21,947 bases of DNA from Natronospira elongata (GTDB taxonomy: Bacteria; Pseudomonadota; Gammaproteobacteria; Natronospirales; Natronospiraceae), in assembly GCF_034931365.1 (NCBI RefSeq), contig NZ_JAYGII010000032.1, positions 1 to 21,947 on the forward strand. Direction: 5' to 3'. The notes beneath the pieces are model-generated. The model ran no database searches and was not told where the DNA came from. It saw only the letters and a list, made by a program, of their open reading frames with translations. The position numbers were made by a program, and so were the translations under genes. Positions 1 to 7,803 of this stretch are shown piece after piece. Position 1 is the stretch's first letter; every line of letters starts with the position of its first letter.

Positions 1-626
1 TGGTTGCCAATGCCGATCAACATGCCCCGCCGCCCCTGGATTATGACGACATCGGGCATAGGGATTATCTTTCCGTTCACGAGGACACCCGCAAGGATTT
101 CGAACGATGGACCCGTGACCAGGCCCGAGGCGCCATTGCCGAGTTCAGTAACGGCATTGTTGCCTTCTTCTCAAGATTCTTCCTGAGACGGGGCACGGTG
201 GCCGGTTTCCTGTCAGAGCAATATGGTCAGGCGACGCGTTGCTCCATTGCGCTCCTCATCGACGATGTGCCCAGGAATATCGTTATCGGTCAGGAAGCCG
301 AGACGAGAAGGCGTTGGTCGCGGATTATCTATTTTGATGTTTACCAGAGCCGAGGTTTTCCGGCGCGTTACGGTTTCCACGGCAACGGAATCGAAGCCCA
401 TGATGGCAGCCATCGGATAGAGGTTTTCCATCGACGGCCTGGCCGTGGCGCCAATCGAGGGCTTGGCCAATCCAGCTTCATCATTATCGATGGCCCGGCA
501 AAAGCCTGGCTGGAGAAAGCCAAGACGCTCCAGGCCCCAATGATCCGCAAGCCCTGGCCCGGCACTCAGGATCTCCATCTGAGCCTGGATGATCTGATCG
601 ATGCCAAGCCAAGTGACAGCGATTGA
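1..626 (+). CDS. 3' part of an unrecognised protein (truncated by window edge)
   Basis: One frame stays open from the first bases of the window to the TGA at 624-626, about 207 codons, so this would be the C-terminal part of a gene starting outside. The first 75 residues read like normal protein: an acidic, Tyr/His/Asp-rich stretch, a charged helix (DTRKDFERWTRDQ), then a hydrophobic helix followed by RR. The remainder is rich in Arg, His and Gly and uses many AGG, AGA and CGA codons, which the recognisable genes here seldom use. An antiparallel frame in the same register is also open from 668 to 213 (151 codons), but it would need a TTG start without a Shine-Dalgarno. I prefer the plus frame because it is the longer one and its first third looks coding. 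I recognise no family; the region could also be a decayed gene. Confidence 0.4.
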   Translation, partial: VANADQHAPPPLDYDDIGHRDYLSVHEDTRKDFERWTRDQARGAIAEFSNGIVAFFSRFFLRRGTVAGFLSEQYGQATRCSIALLIDDVPRNIVIGQEAETRRRWSRIIYFDVYQSRGFPARYGFHGNGIEAHDGSHRIEVFHRRPGRGANRGLGQSSFIIIDGPAKAWLEKAKTLQAPMIRKPWPGTQDLHLSLDDLIDAKPSDSD

Positions 627-698
627 TTGAAGCCAGAGTGAATCGCATCCTGAGTTGCTCACCGCCAATGAGGCGACTTGCCGGAATCAGCGGCTGGC

Positions 699-1298
699 TT
701 ACTCCTCTGAAGCCTTCCGGCTAAGCCGTGAAATGGCATGCACATTGTCGTCGATGGGCGAGACGATAACGTGGGGGTGCCCTTCGACGGCATAGAACAG
801 GAAGCTGTTGTTGATCCCCAGCTTCATGATCTCGGCGCTGTTTCCGTCCGCAAATACCACTCGATGATCCGGGTCAAAGTCACTACTGCTGAGTGTCTGC
901 TGGGTGGCCAGGCCGCCACCTACGCCGAAGCCCAGGAAGGCACAGAATAGCAAGAGGGCGGTCAGGAGCATCCATTGGTCCAGGGGGTGCCAGGTATTTG
1001 TGCCGGATTTCAGCACTTCCGGCTTGTGTTGGGCGTAGTACCGGCGAATGTATTTCAGGTAAAACCATAGCAGAAGGGGTAGCAGGACTGTGGTCAACAG
1101 GAAGGCTATGTGGTCCGTAATCAGTACGACGGGACTCAGCAGTACATCCAGCAAATCGGAATAGGCCATGATGTTAATGCCGAGAAAGGCATAGTGGATG
1201 GACTGACTGGCAATGCCGAGTAGCAACAAATAGAGATACCCCAACGGTAGCAGCTCTCGCAGGCGGAATTGCGGCTCGGCATGCTGGTTTATGGCCAT
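699..1298 (-). CDS. Unknown inner-membrane protein, three predicted helices
   Basis: The 199-residue protein has no family that I recognise. Three hydrophobic segments are visible, at about residues 15-42, 55-80 and 108-130. A basic stretch (LKYIRRYYAQHK) follows the second helix, suggesting that side faces the cytoplasm. The last 65 residues are soluble and beta-like, with HRVVFADGNSAEIM, then FYAVEGHPHVIVSPIDD. That pattern could be a small sensor or binding domain outside the membrane, but this is inference. The ATG is preceded by AGAGGA at a somewhat long spacing. It is transcribed divergently from the exporter operon across about 150 bases, in which TATACT (minus strand) makes a plausible -10 box. 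Nothing in the neighbourhood fixes its role. Confidence 0.75.
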   Translation of the reverse strand: MAINQHAEPQFRLRELLPLGYLYLLLLGIASQSIHYAFLGINIMAYSDLLDVLLSPVVLITDHIAFLLTTVLLPLLLWFYLKYIRRYYAQHKPEVLKSGTNTWHPLDQWMLLTALLLFCAFLGFGVGGGLATQQTLSSSDFDPDHRVVFADGNSAEIMKLGINNSFLFYAVEGHPHVIVSPIDDNVHAISRLSRKASEE

Positions 1299-1349
1299 GA
1301 TAGGGGAATCCTCTGTATACCCTTTCCTCGCAAGCTAGACGTCGTGGAC

Positions 1350-1355
1350 AGTATA
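1350..1355 (-). promoter_or_regulatory. Possible -10 box for the 199-aa membrane protein
   Basis: On the minus strand the bases read TATACT, five of six matches to the sigma-70 -10 consensus, about 50 bases upstream of the ATG. No good -35 hexamer lies at 16-18 bases, so this is a weak prediction. Confidence 0.3.
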
Positions 1356-1454
1356 TTCAAGTTTGGCTCAGGGGTATGGGCTTGGGCCGGTTTTCCCCTT
1401 AAGATGCGAGAAGACTTTTCAGCAGCAAGCCCCGAGCAGCGTGGAGTAAACGCA

Positions 1455-2663
1455 ATGCCAAGGAAATTCCCGTGGCTGACCTGGCCGCGCCTGATTGTGG
1501 CCGTCGTGGCTGTCCTGATTCTGGTCCCCATGGCGAGTGATCGGCTGCTGGGCCCCCGGATTTCGGTATTGACCGTGGACAGCGGCACCCTCCGGCAGAA
1601 TGTGGTCACCACGGGGCGGGTATTGACTCGTCACCGGGTGCAGCTGGGGAGCGAGATTGTCGGCAAGGTACGTCGGGTGAACACCGATGAGGGCGAATGG
1701 GTTGAGGCCGACGAGCCGCTGGTGGAGCTGGATGGTGCCACCCAGCGTGCTTCCCTGGCCCGGGCCGAGACCGGCCTGGCGCGGGCCAAGGCCCGGCGGG
1801 CGGGTCTGTTGAGTTTCGAGCGCCCGGATGCGGAAGCCGCAGTGGGAGAAGCCCGCGCCAATCTCGCCCAGGCCGAGCGGGAAGCCGAACGGCGGCAACG
1901 GTTGCTGGAGCGCGAGTTGATCAGTGCCGAGGAGCTGGACCGTAGTCGGCTGGAGATTCAGCGGGCCGAGGCGGCGCTGACCCGGGCCCGGCTGCGTCGC
2001 CAGTCGCTGCAGGAGGATGGCAGCGAGTGGTTGCTGGCCGAACAGGAAGTGGCCGATGCCCAGTACGCGGTGGCGCTGGCGGCCGCGGAATTGGAGAAGA
2101 CGCGCATTGCCAGTCAGGTCGAGGGGATGGTGCTGCGTCGTCAGGTGGAGCCGGGCGATACCGTGCAGCCCGGCACTACCCTGCTGCTGATCGCGCCGGA
2201 TGGGCCGCTCATCATTGAGGCGCCGGTGGATGAGATCAGCCTTGAGGGGCTGAGCACTGGCCAGCGGGCCATGTTCGAGGCCGATGCCTACCCCGGTCGG
2301 CCCTTCGAAGGGGAACTGGTATTCGTCGGTCCTCAGGTGGACCCGGAGCGGGGCAATGTGAACCTGCGCTTTGAGGTGGCAGAGCCCCCGGCCTTTCTGC
2401 GCCAGGACATGACGGTGTCCGTGGATATTCAGGTGGGTGAGCGCGACGGCGTGCTGGCCCTGCCCAATCAGGCCTTGGATGATGTGGCCGGTGACCGCGC
2501 TCGGGTCTGGCGTGTGGTGGATAACCAGGTAGAGGCAGTCGAGGTGACCCTGGGTCTGCGCGGGCTGGACAAGAGTGAAGTCCTTGAAGGCCTCGAGGAA
2601 GGCGATAGGATCCTGCCGGCGAATGCCGATGTCGAGGCCGGCCAGCGGGTGCGGGCCCGGTGA
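1455..2663 (+). CDS. HlyD/MacA-type periplasmic adaptor of an ABC exporter
   Basis: This 402-residue membrane-fusion protein should link an inner-membrane ABC transporter to an outer-membrane channel or to its substrate. One N-terminal membrane anchor lies at about residues 12-26. A first lipoyl-type half (about 64-95, with GSEIVGKVRRV and LVELD) precedes a long Ala/Glu/Arg coiled-coil hairpin (about 96-215). The second lipoyl half (about 216-247, VEGMVLRRQVEPGDTV) and a beta-barrel plus membrane-proximal domain follow (VDEISLEGLSTGQ, FVGPQVDPERGNVNLRFEV). The frame is open further upstream, but the ATG at 1455 has GTGGAG eight bases before it and starts directly before the anchor, so I use it. 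Its stop overlaps the start of the permease gene. Order and length fit the MacA/HlyD family; the cargo is unknown. No TolC-like gene is present in the window. Confidence 0.93.
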   Translation: MPRKFPWLTWPRLIVAVVAVLILVPMASDRLLGPRISVLTVDSGTLRQNVVTTGRVLTRHRVQLGSEIVGKVRRVNTDEGEWVEADEPLVELDGATQRASLARAETGLARAKARRAGLLSFERPDAEAAVGEARANLAQAEREAERRQRLLERELISAEELDRSRLEIQRAEAALTRARLRRQSLQEDGSEWLLAEQEVADAQYAVALAAAELEKTRIASQVEGMVLRRQVEPGDTVQPGTTLLLIAPDGPLIIEAPVDEISLEGLSTGQRAMFEADAYPGRPFEGELVFVGPQVDPERGNVNLRFEVAEPPAFLRQDMTVSVDIQVGERDGVLALPNQALDDVAGDRARVWRVVDNQVEAVEVTLGLRGLDKSEVLEGLEEGDRILPANADVEAGQRVRAR

Positions 2664-3901
2664 AGCTGATGGATTTACGACTCTGGTATGAAAGCCGTCT
2701 GGCGGTGGAGTTTCTGCGCGAGGGCCGTGCTCAGAGTTTGCTGATCATTCTCGGGGTGGGTCTGGGGGTGGCGGTGATCGTTTTCGTGCTCGCCCTGATC
2801 TCCGGGCTGCAGGACAATCTGATTGAACGCACTCTCGGCACCCAGGCCCATGTTTCACTGCAGGCCCCGGAAGAGGCCGTCCGCGTATTGCGGGATCCGG
2901 CTGAGGTGGATATCGCCGCTCAGGCGGTCAATGAGCGTGCCCAGCGCCTGCGCTCGGTCCAGAACTGGCAGGCCCTGGTCGCGGCTCTGGAAGACGAATC
3001 CCGAGTCACCGCCGTCTCGCCGGTGGTGAGCGGGCCTGCCTTTGCTCGCCGGGGGCAGGCATTCGAATCCGTGGCCTTGCTGGGCATCGATCCGGCACGC
3101 TACGCCCAGATCGTACCGGTGCAGGAAGACATGGTCGCCGGTGAGTTTCGGCCCACGGCTAATGAAGTGGTCATCGGCAATGTGCTGGCCGACAAGCTGG
3201 GCGTGGAAGTGGGGGACCGAATACGGCTGGAAGGGACCGATGCCCGGGCCGGCAACTTTCAGATCGCGGGCATTTTCAGTCTCGGTGTGCGGGATCTGGA
3301 TGAGCGTTTTGTCTATCTGCCCATTCGTCCGGTCCAGACCCTGCTCAACCTGCCCGGCGGTGTGACCAGTGTCGATGTCACCATTGATGAGATCTTTCAG
3401 GCCGAGTCCTTCGCCGAGGATCTCCGCCTACGCTTTCGGGTCAACGCGGAGAGCTGGATGGAGACCAATGAGCAGTTGCTCAATGCCCTGAGGTCCCAGA
3501 GCCAATCCACCAATCTGATCCAGGTATTCGTGGGTATTTCCGTGGCCTTTGGGATTGCCAGTGTGCTGGCGGTTTCCGTGGTTCAGCGTCGACGAGAGAT
3601 CGGCATTCTGCGAGCCACGGGCTCCACCGCCAATCAGGTCATGACGGTGTTCCTGATCCAGGGCGGGATTGTTGGCCTGCTGGGCTCCTTTCTGGGTTCC
3701 CTGGGTGGTCTGGGCATGGTCAGCTTGTTCACCGCCCTGGGCGCCCGGCCCGACCGTGAGGCCCTGTTCGATGTGACCGCAGGCGCCGGCCTGGTGATGG
3801 GCGCCATGTTGCTGGCCACGGTTACGGGTATTCTGGCGGCCTACTTCCCGGCCCGCCGTGCCGCGAAGATGGACCCGGTAGCGGCGATTCGAGATGAATA
3901 A
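2660..3901 (+). CDS. FtsX/LolC-like ABC transporter permease
   Basis: The 413-residue permease has the MacB/FtsX four-helix layout. TM1 is at about 26-49 and is followed by a large periplasmic domain (about 50-280); TM2-TM4 lie at about 285-308, 326-358 and 374-396. The N-terminal region (GVGLGVAVIVFVLALISGLQ, then LGTQAHVSL) resembles LolC/LolE. The cytoplasmic coupling segment RRREIGILRATG follows TM2, and the ending PARRAAKMDPVAAIR is typical of the family. The GTG at 2660 overlaps the adaptor stop as GTGA; an ATG at 2669 is an equally acceptable start. It lacks the fused ATPase of canonical MacB, and the separate ATPase follows with a short overlap of the longest frames. By homology it is mechanotransmissive, driving export or lipid/lipoprotein extraction from the periplasmic face. 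Substrate not predictable. Confidence 0.93.
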   Translation: MKLMDLRLWYESRLAVEFLREGRAQSLLIILGVGLGVAVIVFVLALISGLQDNLIERTLGTQAHVSLQAPEEAVRVLRDPAEVDIAAQAVNERAQRLRSVQNWQALVAALEDESRVTAVSPVVSGPAFARRGQAFESVALLGIDPARYAQIVPVQEDMVAGEFRPTANEVVIGNVLADKLGVEVGDRIRLEGTDARAGNFQIAGIFSLGVRDLDERFVYLPIRPVQTLLNLPGGVTSVDVTIDEIFQAESFAEDLRLRFRVNAESWMETNEQLLNALRSQSQSTNLIQVFVGISVAFGIASVLAVSVVQRRREIGILRATGSTANQVMTVFLIQGGIVGLLGSFLGSLGGLGMVSLFTALGARPDREALFDVTAGAGLVMGAMLLATVTGILAAYFPARRAAKMDPVAAIRDE

Positions 3902-3911
3902 GGAGCTAGGG

Positions 3912-4637
3912 ATGACAGCGCCTGCTGCCGACAGCCCGGTCCTGCGGCTGAAGAATGTGAAAAAGCGCTACAACATCGGCCTGCCCAGCGAGCAGGAAGT
4001 GCTCCATGGCATTGATCTCAGCGTGGGCCCCGGAGAATTCCTGGCCATGGTGGGACCCTCCGGCTCCGGCAAGAGTACCTTGCTCAACATACTGGGTCTC
4101 CTCGATCAGCCCAGTGACGGCGAGGTATTCATTGCCGGGCGCTCCACTCGGGGGCTGTCGGACGGTGAACTATCCCGATTGCGCGGTGAGCGCCTGGGTT
4201 TCGTGTTTCAGTTTCATCATCTGCTCACCGCCTTTACGGCCCTGGACAATATCCAGATGCCTTGTTGGGCCGCCATGGGGCGACGCGACCCGGATATCGA
4301 GGCCCATGCCCAGGCGTTGCTGGCGTCGGTGGGCCTGGACGATTACGGCGAGCGCAAACCCAAGGCCCTCTCTGGCGGACAACAACAAAGAGTGGCCATC
4401 TGCCGGGCATTGATCAATCGCCCGCCCCTGGTGCTGGCCGACGAGCCGACCGGGAATCTGGACACCGAGAGCTCCGAGCAGGTATTTGACTTGCTACGCC
4501 GCTTCAATCGGGAATTCGGCTGCGCTTTCATCATCGTCACCCATGATCTTGAGCTTGCCGAGAAATGCGACCGGGTCATCGAACTGGTGGACGGTAGAAT
4601 CCTTGATGACAGATCCGGGATAGGCGTCCCTTCCTAG
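3912..4637 (+). CDS. LolD/MacB-type ABC transporter ATPase
   Basis: The 241-residue nucleotide-binding subunit energises the permease encoded just upstream. Motifs are complete: Walker A GPSGSGKST (48-56), Q-loop Gln100, signature LSGGQQQR (153-160), Walker B LVLADEPT with catalytic Glu178, D-loop NLD and H-loop His211. The stretch FQFHHLLTAFTALDNIQMP is strongly LolD-like. I use the ATG at 3912 because AAGGAG stands six bases before it; an in-frame ATG at 3894 overlaps the permease stop but has no comparable ribosome site. The gene closes the three-gene operon, and no hairpin terminator is obvious right after it. The call of ABC ATPase is secure; whether the complex moves lipoproteins, lipids or a small molecule is unknown. 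Confidence 0.95.
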   Translation: MTAPAADSPVLRLKNVKKRYNIGLPSEQEVLHGIDLSVGPGEFLAMVGPSGSGKSTLLNILGLLDQPSDGEVFIAGRSTRGLSDGELSRLRGERLGFVFQFHHLLTAFTALDNIQMPCWAAMGRRDPDIEAHAQALLASVGLDDYGERKPKALSGGQQQRVAICRALINRPPLVLADEPTGNLDTESSEQVFDLLRRFNREFGCAFIIVTHDLELAEKCDRVIELVDGRILDDRSGIGVPS

Positions 4638-5013
4638 CGCCCCCTTGCACCATGCACTTGGGCTTGGGCACCTCAGTTATCTCGGCCTCCAGGCGGTCTC
4701 ATGGCACCTTGGTCACCTTTGATACCCTTACGACCCTGACAGAATTTTTGGAGCCTGTACGAATCTTTATCCCGAGTCTCTAGCTGGCCTATGGCTAGGG
4801 CAATGTTCCTGTGCTCACCCCGGTAGCGCACTTTTTCTCGGTGGTGCAAGCATGATGGCGATAGTTGTTTTCTGCTAACTTGTCTGTTGCCCCACCTTGT
4901 GAGTCGGAAGCCAATTGCCTCGTCCAAGGGGAACTCTTGCGGGTAGCCTCGGTCTCGGATTGGAGTATCTGGCCGTCAGATTATTCTTGCTTGATCTCTC
5001 TGGAGGGAAGCTA
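4638..5013. other. 376-base gap without a supportable gene
   Basis: Between the ATPase stop and the S10 peptidase ATG I see no credible gene, tRNA or repeat family. The only frame of any length (84 codons, minus strand, 4673-4927) has no recognisable content or ribosome site. A short imperfect inverted repeat, CTAGC at 4780-4784 with GCTAG at 4794-4798, is the one local symmetry. The peptidase promoter presumably lies in the last 150 bases, but I cannot pick convincing -35/-10 boxes. The composition is visibly less GC-rich than in the flanking genes. Confidence 0.5.
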
Positions 5014-6525
5014 ATGCAAGGAATTCAAAAGCTTATTGTTGGGATGTTGCTCGGCTCGCTGGCAGTCACCGCAATGGCCAGCGAACGCAGCATTCCGATC
5101 GATGATGCGGTGGTGACCGAGCACGCTACCCGAATTCAGGGTGAGCGGGTCCGATATTCCGCGACCACCGGCACCCAGCCGGTCTGGGACGACGATGGCA
5201 AATCCATCGCTACCTTGTTCTACACCTATTACCAGCGTACCGATGTTCGCGACCGGGACCAGCGCCCATTGGTGATTTCCTTCAATGGTGGGCCGGGCTC
5301 GGCCTCGGTCTGGATGCATGTTGCCTATACCGGGCCCCGAGTGCTGGAGATCGATGACGAAGGCTATCCAGTGCAGCCCTACGGGGTCAAAGACAACCCC
5401 TACTCGGTCCTGGACGTTGCCGACATCGTGTTCGTCAATCCGGTCAATACCGGGTATTCGCGGGTAGTGCCGGACGAGGATGGTGAAAAGATCAGCCAGG
5501 AGGAGCAGCAGGAGCGCTTTTTCGGTGTCGAGCAGGATATTGAATATCTTGCCGAGTGGATCAATACCTTCGTCACTCGCAATGAGCGATGGAATTCGCC
5601 CAAGTTCCTGATTGGCGAGAGTTATGGCACCACGCGGGTTGCCGGTCTGGCTCTGGAGCTGCAGAACAGCCAGTGGATGTATCTCAACGGTGTCATTCTG
5701 GTCTCGCCGACCGACATGGGCATTGACCGGGAAGGGCCGGTGAAGGCAGCTAATCGCCTGCCTTACTTCGCCGCCACGGCGTGGTACCACGATGCACTGG
5801 ACGATGAGCTCCAGGACCTGGATCTCTACGAGCTCTTGCCCAAGGTGGAGGAATTCACCCTGGAAGAGTACCTGCCCGCATTGGCCCGAGGGGCATTTCT
5901 GAATGAGGAAGAACGCCAGCAGATCGGCGAACAAGTAGCTCGCTATTCCGGGCTGTCGCTGGACAGCGTGCTCGGCAGCAACCTGGATATTGACCTGGCC
6001 TTCTTCTGGAAGGACTTGCTGCGGGATCGCGGTCGCACCGTTGGCCGGCTCGACTCCCGCTATCTGGGCATCGACCGCAAGGATGTGGGTGAACGGCCCG
6101 ATTACTGGGCCGAGCTGACCGCCTGGCTGCATGCCTTTACCCCGGCGATCAATCACTATATTCGCAGCGAGCTGGAGTACGAGACGGACATCAAATACAA
6201 CATGTTCGGGCCGGTGCACCCCTGGGACCGCCAGAACAATCAGACCGGGGAAAACCTGCGCCAGGCCATGGCCCAGAATCCCTATCTCAATGTGCTCTTC
6301 CAGGCCGGCTATTATGACGGTGCCACCAACTACTTTGATGCCAAGTACAGCATGTGGCAGTTGGATCCCAGTGGGAAGATGCGGGACCGCTTGAGCTTCA
6401 AGGGCTATCGTAGTGGTCACATGATGTATCTGCGGTATGAGGATCTGCGCCTGTCCAATGAGGACTTGCGGGATTTCATCCTGGATGCCATCCCGGCGGA
6501 GGGGCAGCCTGCCCGCTACGACTGA
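5014..6525 (+). CDS. Periplasmic S10-family serine carboxypeptidase-like protein
   Basis: The 503-residue protein is a secreted alpha/beta-hydrolase of peptidase family S10. A signal peptide covers about residues 1-22 (cleavage after AMA). The oxyanion-hole motif NGGPGS is at 91-96. The nucleophile is Ser203 in GESYGTT, the Asp is likely Asp435 (GYYDGATNY) and the His is His469 (RSGHMMYL); all are present in the family's order. S10 enzymes usually remove C-terminal residues at acidic pH; bacterial members are scattered and mostly uncharacterised. The chosen ATG has GGAGG seven bases upstream and begins the signal peptide; the frame extends 33 codons further upstream without a ribosome site. 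It appears monocistronic, and a strong palindromic hairpin follows. The substrate is unknown, probably peptides from protein-rich surroundings (inference). Confidence 0.93.
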   Translation: MQGIQKLIVGMLLGSLAVTAMASERSIPIDDAVVTEHATRIQGERVRYSATTGTQPVWDDDGKSIATLFYTYYQRTDVRDRDQRPLVISFNGGPGSASVWMHVAYTGPRVLEIDDEGYPVQPYGVKDNPYSVLDVADIVFVNPVNTGYSRVVPDEDGEKISQEEQQERFFGVEQDIEYLAEWINTFVTRNERWNSPKFLIGESYGTTRVAGLALELQNSQWMYLNGVILVSPTDMGIDREGPVKAANRLPYFAATAWYHDALDDELQDLDLYELLPKVEEFTLEEYLPALARGAFLNEEERQQIGEQVARYSGLSLDSVLGSNLDIDLAFFWKDLLRDRGRTVGRLDSRYLGIDRKDVGERPDYWAELTAWLHAFTPAINHYIRSELEYETDIKYNMFGPVHPWDRQNNQTGENLRQAMAQNPYLNVLFQAGYYDGATNYFDAKYSMWQLDPSGKMRDRLSFKGYRSGHMMYLRYEDLRLSNEDLRDFILDAIPAEGQPARYD

Positions 6526-6555
6526 GGAGCTCGCAGCATCCTGTCGAATCAGCTC

Positions 6556-6584
6556 AGGCGGCGGCATGATTCATGCCGCCGCCT
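6556..6584. terminator. Near-perfect palindromic hairpin between convergent genes
   Basis: Arms of 14 bases (6556-6569 and 6571-6584) pair without mismatch around a single central base; the GC-rich core is GGCGGCGGCATG. It lies 31 bases after the S10 peptidase stop and 6 bases beyond the stop of the convergent hydrolase. Only short T stretches flank it, so it is a plausible bidirectional terminator, with the weak U-tract as the main doubt. Confidence 0.65.
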
Positions 6585-6589
6585 CGACT

Positions 6590-7642
6590 TTATCCTTTGG
6601 GCACCCGGCAGTCCGGCCCGGATTGCTCAGACCACTCCAGGAAAGGCAGGACCCAGTCATCCAGCCAGTCCAGGCGCACATGGCTGGCGATATGACCACC
6701 GGTGTCGGGCAGAATCAGGAGCTGCCCGCAGTCCAGCACCTCAGCCAACTCACGGCTGTGTGACACCGAGACATGTTGATCATCCTCGCCGTGGATGAGC
6801 AGTGCGGGGGTATTCAGGCCCCTGATCGCTTCTGCCGTGTCCGCCAGTTCCAGACTCAGTCCGGCATCGATCATGGCCCTTTCGAAACCTCGAAGCAGAT
6901 TCCTCTGGCCCACCAGGCGACTGCGCCAGGGGGCAATCTCTCTGGCCACTTCCACCACCGCACCGCCCGGGTCATTGAAGGGGGCAATGGCCACGACCGC
7001 GCTGACGCGGGGGTCGTCGGCGGCGCGCAGGGCGGTACTCGCACCCAGGGATGCGCCCATGAGATACAGCGGCTTGCTGATCGCTTCCCCGGTTTCCAGG
7101 TGGTCGATGAGCCGCTCCACGTCGCCCGCCTCCAGCACGCCGAAGCCGACCTGACTCCCACCCGACTGGCCATGGCCGCGCAGATCCGGAATCAACGTCT
7201 CGAAGCCCGCTGCACTGAGCTGAGATGCCCAGGGGACCATGACTTCATGGGATTGGCGCCAGGAATGGAGCAGAATCACGGTGCCCCGGTGTGTTTCCGC
7301 TTGCGGGTTCGTGTTGACCCGGAAATTGATCCGGAATCGGCCGTTGTCGCCGTCGGTGCTGAGATCGTAATCGGCGTCCAGCCCGCCGGCACGGAAGCGG
7401 ACCGCCCAGTGTTCACTGCCGTCCCCGGCTGTCCATTCCACGCTCTCGCCACCCAGCTGGGAAGTGGCCTGGTAGCCGAGATTGAACATGCCTGAATCGG
7501 GCCCCGGGGCTTCGCCAATCTCCCGCGCTGCAATGCCGGCGCAGCCACTGAGCAGAGCCGCCAGAATGGACAGGCAGATCAAGGACAGGCCGGGGCCCCG
7601 CAGGGCATGCCAACCGGAAGCCTCCGGCGCGTGGATGGTCAT
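6590..7642 (-). CDS. Lipoprotein alpha/beta-hydrolase (serine esterase/lipase-like)
   Basis: Starting at the ATG at 7642 the protein has 350 residues. A lipoprotein signal ends in the lipobox LSGC (Cys34), so it is probably anchored in a membrane from the periplasmic side. The next 90 residues are beta-rich without a recognised domain. The hydrolase fold follows: GTVILLHSW, then PDLRGHGQSGG, nucleophile elbow GASLG with Ser198, acid in HGEDDQH (Asp287/288) and GGH with His317. The triad is complete, so it should be active; the substrate is unknown. AAAGGA about nine bases before this ATG decides the start; the frame is open 24 codons further, to 7714. It converges on the S10 peptidase, with a shared hairpin between them. 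Homologues are usually labelled hydrolase or dienelactone-hydrolase-like. Confidence 0.9.
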   Translation of the reverse strand: MTIHAPEASGWHALRGPGLSLICLSILAALLSGCAGIAAREIGEAPGPDSGMFNLGYQATSQLGGESVEWTAGDGSEHWAVRFRAGGLDADYDLSTDGDNGRFRINFRVNTNPQAETHRGTVILLHSWRQSHEVMVPWASQLSAAGFETLIPDLRGHGQSGGSQVGFGVLEAGDVERLIDHLETGEAISKPLYLMGASLGASTALRAADDPRVSAVVAIAPFNDPGGAVVEVAREIAPWRSRLVGQRNLLRGFERAMIDAGLSLELADTAEAIRGLNTPALLIHGEDDQHVSVSHSRELAEVLDCGQLLILPDTGGHIASHVRLDWLDDWVLPFLEWSEQSGPDCRVPKG

Positions 7643-7740
7643 CGGCGGTTTTCCTTTATTGTGCGTGGAACCGCTTTTGATCATAGCCGAGCCGATCTGG
7701 GGCAACAATTCCAACTGAAAGCGTGTAGTGTGATGTCGTG

Positions 7741-7768
7741 GTGACGGTGCTCGGGCCTTTGATAGAAT
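7741..7768 (+). promoter_or_regulatory. Extended -10 promoter for the small membrane-protein operon
   Basis: GTGACG at 7741-7746 (four of six to TTGACA), a 16-base spacer and TAGAAT at 7763-7768 preceded by TG (TGATAGAAT) form a good extended -10 promoter. It lies inside the longest version of the downstream reading frame, which argues that translation starts later, at 7804. Confidence 0.5.
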
Positions 7769-7803
7769 TCTTGGCGTTTCTGGCTCAAAGGAAAGGGCTG
7801 CTT

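Noticed and set aside
4673..4927. 84-codon minus-strand frame in the large gap
   Set aside because: No Shine-Dalgarno, no recognisable composition or family pattern; length is within chance for this base composition.
5011..6567. A 518-codon open frame on the minus strand
   Set aside because: It is the exact antisense of the S10 peptidase, hydrophobic and His/Gln/Val-rich as antisense of a hydrophilic protein, with no ribosome site; the plus strand carries all S10 motifs.
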